Shown here: positions 31,601-40,687 of the stretch, piece after piece
Position numbering within the stretch: the first letter of the stretch is position 1
Layout of the letters: the number at the start of each line of letters is the position of its first letter
Assembly (NCBI GenBank): GCA_964019055.1
Contig: OZ025212.1
Location: 15,666,590 to 15,730,589, forward strand
Reading direction: 5' to 3'
Source of the DNA: Anthopleura xanthogrammica
Taxonomy: Eukaryota > Cnidaria > Anthozoa > Actiniaria > Actiniidae
Length of the DNA stretch: 64,000 nt
Position numbers and translations under genes: made by a program
Notes under the pieces: model-generated
Seen by the model: the letters and a program-made list of their open reading frames with translations, nothing else
The model's database searches: none
Told to the model about the DNA's origin: nothing

Positions 31601-34600
31601 GATTCGAAAAATGGCCGACAGCCTCATCGGCCGGGATGGCCTGGGACCAAATTTATTGAAAACGAGGCTAGTCAGTATATGCTTTTTGCATTTGCCTATG
31701 TTTACTCTTAAAATTATCGACTGTTCTAAGCTTTTTTACCATGCCTTCTTATTGCTGTGTCCCTGAATGCAATCAGTTAGGCTACAAGGATAGTAATGGA
31801 AAGAGTATTTCGTTTTTTAACTTTCCAAAGAATGAAACATCACGTAAAATGTGGGTACATGCGATACGACGAGACGAAGGCAAGGACTTTCTGATCACCA
31901 AAACAACCAAGGTTTGCTCGCTCCATTTTAGAGTAGATGATCTTCGAAAATCATTGAATGGGCGAATCTTTGTCAAAGATAGTGCAGTTCCTTCAAAATT
32001 TAAATGGAATCCAGTTTCACCGAAGAAAAGAAAGGCTCCAGCCCAGCGAGTTTCACTACCTAAAGCTGGATGTAATAAGAACATGGCGTCGACAATCATT
32101 GAAGTTCCTCAAGAAGATGATCATCGCCCTGAAGACGAATTAACTTTGTTAAGATCCGAAATAAAGCATCTAGATGATGAAGTAAAACGTTTAAATGGAG
32201 AAGTAGATCATTTAGATGGCGAAGTAAAGCGCTTAAATGATGAAGTGAAGCGTCTGAATGATGAGGCCCTTCGTTCTAAGGATGAGATCGATTGTTTACA
32301 GCGAGAAGGCAATGAGTCTAAAGAGGGCCAAGAAAAAACAGAGAGGGAAGTTTTGGAAGTTCGAAAAGCTATAAAAGTTATTCAAGAAGAAAACTCTGAC
32401 TTTAAGGACATGGTCAGTTCTCTCGAAAACGAGAAAGAACGACTGTTGAAGTGTATGTTTGACTTGGATAGATTTAGATCTGACGAGGACATATCCTTTT
32501 ATACAGGATTTCCTAATTATTCAACTTTTCTGGCTATATTTGAATTCCTCAATCCAGGTTTAGAAGGAGAAAATATCAGGTATTCAAATTCCTCTGACAG
32601 AAATGTTCCAGATAATTATTATGAATTTCAACATGAAGAAGAGGATGAAACTGAACAGCAGAATGCAAGAAAGGGAAGACCCAAAAAGCTGAAGACAATT
32701 TCAGAATTTTTTATGGTGATGTGCCGCTTACGAAGAGGGTTTTCTCTGCGCCATCTGGCTAATTTGTATGGAATTGCAAAGTCTACTGTCAGCCGAAGTT
32801 ACACTGCCTGGATAAATTTCATGTATTTGAAATTTGGTCAAATAAATATTTGGCCTTCACAAGAGGTAGTCAAAGATACAATGCCAGAAGCATTCAAGAT
32901 CAAGTTCCCATCTACAAGAGTCATTATTGATTGTACCGAGGTTAAATGTGAAATGCCTAGCAGCCTGCTATTAAACTCTGAATTATTCAGTTCGTACAAG
33001 AACCACACTACCCTCAAGGGATTGATTGGAATAGCACCAAATGGTTCTGTCACATTTATAAGTCAGTTGTACACTGGGAGTATCTCTGACAGGGAAATAG
33101 TTATCCGCAGTGGTTTCCTTGTCCAGAATTTTAATGATGGTGACTCTGTAATGGCAGACAAAGGGTTTACTATTGAAGATTTGTTACCCTTAGGTGTGTC
33201 ACTCAATATCCCTCCCTTTCTTGGTGGAAATTCCCAAATGGCTCCCACTGATGTCATCAAGACCCAGCAGATTGCTTCTTTGCGAATCCATGTGGAGCGT
33301 GCAATCAATAGGATAAAAAACTATAAAATCTGGAATGGAGTAATCCCACTAAGTCAATTTGGTCTAGTTAACCAGATGTGGTGTATTTGTGCTTTTTTGA
33401 GTAATACCCAGGATCCTCTTATCTCAAGTTGAATGTTTCATGTAAGTTAATTACATTTTTAATAATACATCTACATAAAATATGTGTTTCTGATTGATTG
33501 TGAATGTTCTCTTAATCCATGCAATTAATTAATTGCACACATCCGGGAACTTTATACCTTGTGTTGTTTGTCAGAAACAAGTATTTTATGTAGAAATACC
33601 ATCTAAGTTCTTGCAGAATTAATAAAAAGTACCATGCATATTTGATGCAAGTTACTTAATACCACTGGTGCTACCCATGGTATTTTTAATATATTCTTTG
33701 AGAACTTAGGTGGTATTTCATATACAAATTTTCTCAATAGATGTTGTATGCAGTTGTGATGTTTTATTTTTTTACACATCTTTGATTTACTTAATACAAA
33801 AGTGACTTTATTAAAAAAGTCAAAAATTCTAACAAGTCATTGCCACAAAAAGAACAAATGGCTCCATAACATTATGTCTATAATTTGAAAAGCTAAGATC
33901 ATGTAATGTAAATCTACCAATTATTGGTTGAAAATTTAAATATTTATAATAATTTATGAAAATGCATGATATTAAATATGAATTTCTAAAAAATACATGC
34001 ATGTAAAAAGTGAGTATACCCAATTTTGATTATTTCTATTCTTTCTATGTATATTGAAACAGTACAGAAGATAACTTTTGCATCATTCATTAGAAATAAT
34101 CAATGGACTAGATGAACAGTAAATTGAAAATGAGTTGATTTCTCATGATCATCAGACAAAAAATGATGAGAGCTGCTAAAAGTTTGACTTTGCTTTTCCT
34201 ATTCATTCCTAACAAACTTATTTCCAGCTTTGCTAAGAAAGTGATCAAAATAAAAAGATTTTAACTTGATTTTCATATTTGTCCAGTATTGGTCTTCAAA
34301 AGGGATTCTTTCAATGCTCATACCTTTGCTTGTATACACTACAAAGTCACACCAGGGTAATTGTGTGATTCCTAACTGACCTTGGACTTGGGCATAATAA
34401 TTATGATTCCTCTTAAGTGTAGGGTTTTCATTGATTTTTTCTAAACAAAAACCTGGGTCAGAGCAAGCATCTAGAGGTGTGACATTGAATTTAGTTGCAG
34501 GACATTTAACCTCAACTAGCCCATATTGTTCAGTGCATCCACTGTCTATCACTTTACCATCAGGTGAGGCTCCTAGGATTGGCAATTCTAAAGAAATAAC

Positions 34601-37600
34601 TAAACCAGACTTGAATACCTTAACAGGTCTTCTGGTAGAGTACATGAACTTTTCATACTGCAGCAAAGCTACAGGCTCATATTTGTTGCCATGGTCTGTA
34701 TACCTAGATGTAAAAGGCTTGGGGTTCAGTAAGGTATCCACAAGAGAATCATGATTTCTTTTTCTCTTCATTACCAATCCAAAGTTGGAGGCAGTTATTC
34801 TAAATTGCTTTTCTTGCTTCCAATCATCTGATCTGGACTGAGGCTTGGTCTTATGTTCAATTTCATTGAGTTTGTCCTTTTCAACACAAAGATGTTCTAG
34901 CAGCTTCTCCTCAGATTCATTATCACTCGAGCAATCAAATACTTGCATGTTGTTATGTAAGGGAAACTGTGGAAATTCCTGATTTGCAACCATTTCTTCA
35001 TTAGGAACAGTTCTTGGCACAGAGTTTATATTGCATATGACTTGGAAATTTGATTCAGTAAATGATAGCTGGTAACTGGCATATGATCCTCTTGGACTTT
35101 TTCCAAACCGAGTTTCCACATACTCTGTGCTTCCAGTAGAAGGGGTATGAATCTGAGCCAAGGCCATTGTAGGATTTATTTTTTTCAATTTCTCTTTGAG
35201 TACCATTTCACTGATTCTTTGAGTGGTTACTTTATTCCTAGCTTCGTAAAGGATGCACTTCACTCCAGGTTCTCTGGTGGATTTTACACTGTCATCAAGT
35301 CTTGTTTTCTTTACTGATACTTCCATAACAGGTTGAGGCTGAATTGTGTCTTCCCTTCCCTTGTGGTGCCACATTTGTAAAGTTGAGGTGCAAGCCTTTT
35401 TAGCTACCATGTCATCTTCATTATTGAGATCAGAGGTATCTTTACAACCACGAAGACTAAACTTGCATATCTTAAACATTAAAGCTAAAATATGATTGCA
35501 AAATCCAACTTGCCCAGCAACACATGAACAGTTTGAGCTTTTTACTTCTCCGGTTATCAAATCCAATGCTATCTTTAAGTTATGTGGGGGATCGTTTTTT
35601 CTGTAACTATGGTGACATAAAGACTTCACATAGAAATATTTATCGTCACTTGAAGCAAGAATTTCCTTCAGATACTCATCTTCAAGAAATGTTTTAGCCT
35701 TTCGCATGCTTGTGGGGACAGAGTGCTGAACTGTACTCTTTGGATCAAGAGTTTTTCCAGATTTTGAAATGTGGAAATCCATTTCAGCACGTGTGAATAA
35801 GGGCATTCGTGTAAGTTTTGTTGACCAACCATCCGAAGGATATTTTACTGGAATAGGCGTTGGTGATTGCGCGAAAGCTTGGTTTTGTTTTCGAATGGTT
35901 TCTAGTCTTTGCTTCCTCTTCGTAAACACTTTGTCTTGATCTGGGTCAACAAGGTTTTTGTCACGACCAGAACTTATATATTCTTCTACCCTTTAAAATA
36001 AAGAAAATATGAAATATCTATTAGATATATTTCTTTCGCAATTCTTTGAATGACTTAATATAGCTTGTTATAATTCTTTGACATAACTTTAAAATAACCT
36101 GTACTGAACTGGTCTTGGAACGCGTTCGAAGGTGTGAAATGTTGTGAGTTCAATCTCGATTTTGCGAATATATCGTGCCCCGTAACAAGTACTGAATAAA
36201 AAGACGCTTCCTTTCGTTAAGCTTTAAAATTCCCCTCTATTTTAAAGTCTAACTAGAATAGGATCGTGAATTTACGGCGTTAAATGTGTATAGCAGTATT
36301 CTAACGATCAGTGTTGAAGGCGTATTTGATAATCTTACCTTTTTACGAATTGCGCCTTCGTTTTAAGTCCCTTACACGAATCTCCCCTGCACTGAAGCCA
36401 GAAACGAAGCTCGTCCAACTTAAGCTGAGATGGTATTCTACCACCAAGAGAAGCACCGGGAATATCATCCTCTTTTAGCGTGACTGTTGACTCCATACTT
36501 CATACTTCAACACACAACCAAGGGTAAAACCTTTACAAGCATTACTGACTAGCCTCGTTTTCAATAAATTCGCTCCCAGGCCCTCCCGGCCGATGAGGCT
36601 GTCGGCCATTTTTCGAATCGGTGTATACTTTGTAAAATAAATGCACAATGTGGTCAGCTAAAAATGTTTTTTGGTCAGAGAAATGCCAGAGAAAAGTCAG
36701 GGAATTTTATTTTTCCAGATGAGTTTGAACCCTGTAACAGCAACTCATTCGGGGGTTATTGGTGCACACCTTGTTAACATGTAATAAACACTTTTAAGAG
36801 GGTTTTACATTGATTTTGCTTTCATTTTTCAGTGATAGTTTATTTGTTCTTGCCATTACTGGTCTCTTTCTACATCTTCTTGTTACATTTATGGCCGGTA
36901 ATAAAGCACTGAATGAAGTTTCAAAAGGTAACCTCTTAGTTGCATTGTGTTTTTGTACACACATGGGATATACCCAACAGTTGTTGCACATGTACATGTA
37001 CAAAAATAGTATCCAAAACATTTTATGGTATTGGTGACTGTGAGAAAATATAACTAGTTTAACATTATTTTCTTGTATAATTTTCATTTTATTAGCTGCT
37101 ACATCCAACTGGCTTCAAGATGCTGTAATAGATCTTGGTCACAAGTGAGTATCTGTACTGGTATATATTAATAATAATAATAATAATAATAATTTATTAC
37201 TTGTATGAAGGCGCAAATTCGCATTTGGATATGATCAAATGCGCCTATATATTACCATATTCAATGATGACAGTCAGTGCAATTCAGTAGTATCTCCATT
37301 GCTTTCACAGGGTCCAAAAGAATATCATTTTAACCATTAATATTCCACACCCTGTGACTTGACACACATAAATTTTCTTTTCCCTCTCCCTTTCCCATTC
37401 CTCTTTTCGCTATGCCTCTCCTTTTTTCCATTTTCCTGTCCTTTCCCTGTCCCTCTTGTTAGGAAGAAGATAGGCTATTGACAGACAATCTACTGACAAT
37501 GATTTTATTCTCATTCAATTCTATACTATTATCATTATAAATATAATATTTTCACAGTATTTTCTGTTTTCTTACAAGCTCTGTTTCTTTCCTTCCAGCA

Positions 37601-39559
37601 TTTGTGGAATTTCCCCATTTCTTGGTAAAGTTCTTATTCAAAAGTTCAATCCAGTAGCATTATTAGGAATAGCAGGCACTGCGGGTGTGCTTATAACAGA
37701 TGCCTGTATTGATTATAAGTAAGTATACTGTAACATCTAACATCCTCTATATGAGGGTTCTAGTGTTAGGGACCATTTTTTTTTTTTAAACATTTTTATT
37801 AGCAATTTACAACATGGTAATGCAATAAATAACAATATAAACAAATATAAATAGATAACTCAAAATAAATACAAAAAACAAGTATAACTGTAAATAACGA
37901 GAATTGTGTTAGGGACCATAATTTGTTTTTTAATTTTTCAAAATTTATTTCAAAACTACATTCAGTATTCCTTTCATTGATGATGGGGGGGAAACTTGGA
38001 GTGCCTAGTAAAATATATTTTCCTCATTTTTTTAGATGTATAGCAGAGATTCTGAAAACAAATTGCTTCCTTTCCTTTTTAGAATTAATTTCTTTCCTTT
38101 AGAATATCATGATTGATAGGGGAAATTATCTTTTTCTCTCCTTTCAGTAAAACATATACCTCAGACAGCTTATGCGCCATAGTGATGACGACAATTATTT
38201 GGGCTACAATGTTACCTCTCAGTATCTACAGTGGACAAGTTCTTTTGCAGGTATTTTTCACTACTCCTTTTATCAAATTTCACAGGAAGGCAAAATGGAA
38301 GCCATATGGTACTTAACAATTAGTCCTCGAGTCCGAATGGTCTACGAGTCAATAGCCCATGAGGCCGAAGGCCGAATGGGCTATTGACTCGTAGGCCATG
38401 AGGGCGAGAGGTCTAATTGTTTTAGTAAAAACCTACTAATCGGTCCAATAAAAGGATGCAAAAAGTTTTGGATTTTGCTTTAAATATATATTTTTTGGTT
38501 TTCAAAACCGGCGCTTTTCGCTACTAGAGGTCTATCACTAATAGACCCCTAGTAGCTCAGCCAATCACAGGGCTCGATTGGTGATAGACCATTAGTAGGT
38601 TTTTTCTAATAAGATATATTCTTTAAACAAGCCATTGTTATTAAAACTTCATAATAATTTCTTTAGACTTGCCCAACAGATGTTATGAGCCAAATAGACA
38701 AGTGTCTGCGTGAGGTACGATACAGTAATGACATTTATTTATTCTGAATGCCGCAATCTAAATATCTTAACAACTGCTTTCATTCTGTTGTAGGCTTCTA
38801 CTTTGGATGGAGTTTTGGAATTTAGAAATGAACGTTTTTGGACAGTCTCCTTCGGAAAGATGGTAAAATATTCCTATAAGTTGTTTTCTGGTGGAGATAT
38901 TTCTATGTTGACACTGCTGTATGAGAAAAATTATGCATTCTTTTCTTGTTATTTTTGAGAGCAGATTTAATTCATGTCTCTGCCTACAACCATTCACAGG
39001 CCAATCATGGTTGTTCATTGTTAACATCAGCTGATAAAACAATTCAGACTTCTTTAGACATTTAAAACTTTAGAATGAGAAAGAATCTCTTTCAAGCAGA
39101 ATACAGATCACAGTCAATCAAACTTTTCACTTAAGCCCCTTTCTTTCTTTTTCATTCAAGGCTGGTTCACTTCATGTACGAATTCGAAGAGATGCCAGCG
39201 AACAAATGGTTCTTGCTCATGTAACTAACAAGTTATCGTCATATGTTACATACTTGACAGTACAAGTCTTCAAAGACGACTGGATACGATCTACTAGTGG
39301 AACCAAATTAGCAAGCCTCCCAGCCACATTTCCACGTACACCCAGTTTGCCAAAGATTCCAAATACCCATTCCCATTCCCATTCTCAATCTCATTCCCAT
39401 TCTCATTCTCATTCACATAACGTGGAAAACTCTTACACTGTCAATTTGAATAGTATAGGTTCTGGTTATCCTGGAAAAATAGGAACTGGAATACATCAAC
39501 AAAAATACACAGGTAGCCCATCAACAATCCCACATGTACCACCTAGTAAACTCCACTGA
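28700..39559 (+). CDS. SLC30A6: Zinc transporter 6 homologue (SLC30A6/ZnT6)
   Basis: Fifteen exons (28700-28928, 29385-29437, 30006-30092, 30188-30272, 30550-30592, 30685-30750, 31214-31294, 31483-31518, 36833-36927, 37096-37144, 37599-37718, 38148-38250, 38667-38714, 38794-38862, 39161-39559) give 520 residues in phase. Matches to ZnT6 include GWKIFWLFLLNLV, SYLTIFDLLSLATC, SFSYGFERYEVLSVFSS, NWLQDAVIDLG, LPLSIYSGQVLLQ, STLDGVLEFRNERFW and AGSLHVRIRRDASEQMVLAH followed by VQVFKDDWIR. By family knowledge ZnT6 pairs with ZnT5 in the early secretory pathway and is not itself a transporter. In keeping, the TM2 and TM5 segments (TIFDLL, SLCAIVM) lack the usual His/Asp metal pairs. Odd here are a His-rich N-terminus (DHGHSHSHQQPHG) and a His-Ser tail repeat at 39367-39420. 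Intron 8 is 5.3 kb because of an inserted transposon. Confidence 0.94.
29456..29717. mobile_element. MITE with GGGACCTTAAGATC ends
   Basis: About 262 bp with inverted ends GGGGACCTTAAGATCTTCGA and AGTAGATCTTAAGGTCCC, and inner matching arms (AGCAAGGATGGCAA / TTGTCATCCTTGCT; GCATGTTTTCAAAACAGTTT / AACCATTTTGAAAATGTGC). It lies in SLC30A6 intron 2. Confidence 0.8.
30905..31045. repeat. GAT/GGT trinucleotide-rich microsatellite
   Basis: Imperfect GATGGTGGTGATGAT repeats in SLC30A6 intron 6. The His-rich and Ile-rich frames read on the minus strand are repeat artefacts. At 31091-31170 a fragment of MITE family B follows (CATTTCAGAC, CATTCCCTTGAACATTATTT). Confidence 0.8.
31593..31677 (+). repeat. 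Left terminal inverted repeat of the transposon
   Basis: 85 bp running from TATACACCGATTCG to AGGCTAGTCAGTA. It contains an internal palindrome (GGCCGACAGCCTCATCGGCC) that could form a hairpin or a symmetric protein site. It differs from the right copy in ATGGCC versus AGGGCC and ACCAAAT versus AGCGAAT. Confidence 0.95.
31741..33432 (+). CDS. THAP-domain DDE transposase
   Basis: 563 residues in one exon, start 63 bp inside the left TIR. Residues 1-90 form a THAP zinc finger of C2CH type: C5 or C6, C10, then CSLHF (C59, H62) and the closing AVPSKF (82-87); this module binds DNA in P-element-like and other transposases. Residues about 125-235 are a heptad coiled coil with repeated DEVKRLN units, suited to multimer formation. 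GRPKKLKTISEFF leads into a helix-turn-helix (LRHLANLYGIAKSTVSRSY). The catalytic domain is of the DDE_Tnp_4 (HARBI1-like) fold: IDCTE (D397), ADKGF (D473) and HVERAINRIKNYKI (E519) are the likely triad. No stop or frameshift. No signal of host splicing. By family knowledge it would cut and join the element ends. Confidence 0.93.
   Translation: MPSYCCVPECNQLGYKDSNGKSISFFNFPKNETSRKMWVHAIRRDEGKDFLITKTTKVCSLHFRVDDLRKSLNGRIFVKDSAVPSKFKWNPVSPKKRKAPAQRVSLPKAGCNKNMASTIIEVPQEDDHRPEDELTLLRSEIKHLDDEVKRLNGEVDHLDGEVKRLNDEVKRLNDEALRSKDEIDCLQREGNESKEGQEKTEREVLEVRKAIKVIQEENSDFKDMVSSLENEKERLLKCMFDLDRFRSDEDISFYTGFPNYSTFLAIFEFLNPGLEGENIRYSNSSDRNVPDNYYEFQHEEEDETEQQNARKGRPKKLKTISEFFMVMCRLRRGFSLRHLANLYGIAKSTVSRSYTAWINFMYLKFGQINIWPSQEVVKDTMPEAFKIKFPSTRVIIDCTEVKCEMPSSLLLNSELFSSYKNHTTLKGLIGIAPNGSVTFISQLYTGSISDREIVIRSGFLVQNFNDGDSVMADKGFTIEDLLPLGVSLNIPPFLGGNSQMAPTDVIKTQQIASLRIHVERAINRIKNYKIWNGVIPLSQFGLVNQMWCICAFLSNTQDPLISS
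34199..36496 (-). CDS. SAP-like/SWIM/YqaJ nuclease protein of the transposon
   Basis: Two exons, 36496-36339 and 35990-34199, give 649 residues. The ORF alone would miss the first 73 residues: exon 1 starts MESTVTLKEDD and carries a SAP-like helix pair (SQLKLDELRFWLQCRGDSCK), joined in phase to VEEYISSGRDKN. Residues 207-219 are a SWIM zinc finger (NCSCVAGQVGFCNH). Residues about 440-610 look like a YqaJ/lambda-exonuclease type PD-(D/E)xK nuclease: FRITASNFG, NKYEPVALLQYEKF (E491), ASPDGKV (D530), LVEVKCP (E546, K548) and YYAQVQGQLG. All key residues appear present. The role in transposition is unknown; end processing or removal of excess DNA are guesses. The 3' end faces the transposase gene, 766 bp apart. 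Confidence 0.88.
36543..36627 (-). repeat. Right terminal inverted repeat of the transposon
   Basis: Inverted copy of 31593-31677, ending CGAATCGGTGTATA. It starts 47 bp upstream of the nuclease gene ATG, so the TIR probably holds its promoter just as the left TIR does for the transposase. Confidence 0.95.
37763..37919 (-). mobile_element. Retroposed fragment with 14-bp target duplication
   Basis: The 14-bp direct repeat GTGTTAGGGACCAT flanks the insert (37763-37776 and 37906-37919). The insert opens with a T run and, on the minus strand, ends in TAATAAAAATGTTT plus poly(A). A poly(A) tail with a long target duplication is the mark of LINE-mediated retroposition. The body is about 110 bp, so it is a 5'-truncated LINE, a SINE or a retrocopy; I recognise no parent. 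Confidence 0.8.
38310..38612. mobile_element. Two nested foldbacks in SLC30A6 intron 12
   Basis: A first hairpin (38318-38410) pairs AATGGTCTACGAGTCAATAG with its complement CTATTGACTCGTAGGCCATG. Outside it a second pair of ends, TTTAGTAAAAACCTACTAAT (38419) and ATTAGTAGGTTTTTTCTAA (38592), encloses CTAGTAG repeats and TGGTGATAGACC. The region is one or two MITE-like insertions. Confidence 0.7.
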
Positions 39560-40687
39560 TAACATTCTTTTTTTTTTCTTTTTCTTTTTTTGTCAAAGCC
39601 CTTATGTCCCTTCAGGTCTTTTCTTTTTGGACTTTGATTTCCCACACCTGTGATCATTTATCAAATTCAAAAGCCTTAAAATTTTATTGATACCCTGAAA
39701 CAATTAACCTCTCAGCTGATCAAAGTCAGGGCATGGCTTACTCCAAATTGAATGGAATATATTTTTGTATCATTCCCTTAAGTATTATTTCTTTTGTTTG
39801 CTTGTAATGCTTGAATTGAGGCATTATCATGAATGTTACTCAAAATAGTTCTTATTCTCAAGGATTTGTGGACTACAAAATAAGGGATATTTTAAGTTAT
39901 TAAGAGCAAAGACCTTTATATTTTGCCTGGTAATTAGATAATATACATTTTTGGTCAGAAAAAACTTGTGAGTTTAATGGAAAATGTTGCACAATTCAGT
40001 GAGAGCTTTCATTGCATGGCCAGTACCTTTCCCTTAAAACTGTCTGAAAAAGTAGTAGTAAAATCTTTAATAGATATAATCTTGAATGTTATATTACTGT
40101 ATATGTGAAGTCAGTTTTCAGAAATTTCAGGTCAAAGCTGCATTATGCAACAAGCTGACTATAGACCCTTTGCAGCACGTCGGAATGCAGCTCAATTTGC
40201 AGGACAAGACAATAGGTTCCAATTCTCAGGAGATTGAAATTCTTTTGTTTTATCCAGGCTCCAAATTTGAGCTGCATTGACATCACGTGCAGGGGACCTA
40301 TATAAGTCTGAGTATGGTAATGTTATGCAAAATTATGTTTTCACTAGAATATATTATCACTATTTATTATGTTTATTGTAGTGTTATTAGTCACAATATT
40401 TTGTTTATAAATTAATCATAGAATAAGTACAATGTATATAGTAATGTATGAAATATAGAATCTCCAATATTTCAAGAATAAATGAAATCCTTTCCCTCCT
40501 AACTAATTAAGTAGCCAATAAAATGGAAAACCATTTCTTAAATTACCACAAAATATTCTGCGCTGCTATGTAACTTAAATTTTTCTTAGAAAAAAATCTG
40601 CACATGAGTTCCAGGTGAAACAAAATACACATCTTTAACTACGAAAAATGTTTTTGCAGACATCACATGACCATCAATAATGTGTTT
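39560..40687. other. Tail-to-tail gap SLC30A6 / GLO1 with a foldback
   Basis: 1.1 kb between convergent stops. At 40156-40310 there is a foldback with ends GACTATAGACCCTTTGCAGC and GCAGGGGACCTATATAAGTC and inner AATGCAGCTCAA / TTGAGCTGCATT arms. No gene is supported; an ORF at 40086-40280 is inside the foldback. Confidence 0.65.

Larger units (their letters stand above)
31593..36627. mobile_element. Complete two-gene DNA transposon (THAP-DDE transposase + SWIM/YqaJ), ISL2EU-like
   Basis: 5,035 bp inside intron 8 of SLC30A6; without it the intron would be about 280 bp. It is bounded by 85-bp terminal inverted repeats (31593-31677 and 36543-36627) that differ at only a few positions. It carries two convergent genes: a plus-strand single-exon transposase (31741-33432) and a minus-strand two-exon nuclease-like gene (36496-34199). 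Both reading frames are open, which with the near-identical ends points to a recent and perhaps still active copy. A DDE transposase paired with a YqaJ-type nuclease is what I recall of the Repbase ISL2EU/IS4EU superfamily; assignment rests on this gene pair. The element ends read TATACACCG..CGGTGTATA, so the target duplication (TA or TATA) cannot be told from palindromic ends. Confidence 0.92.
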
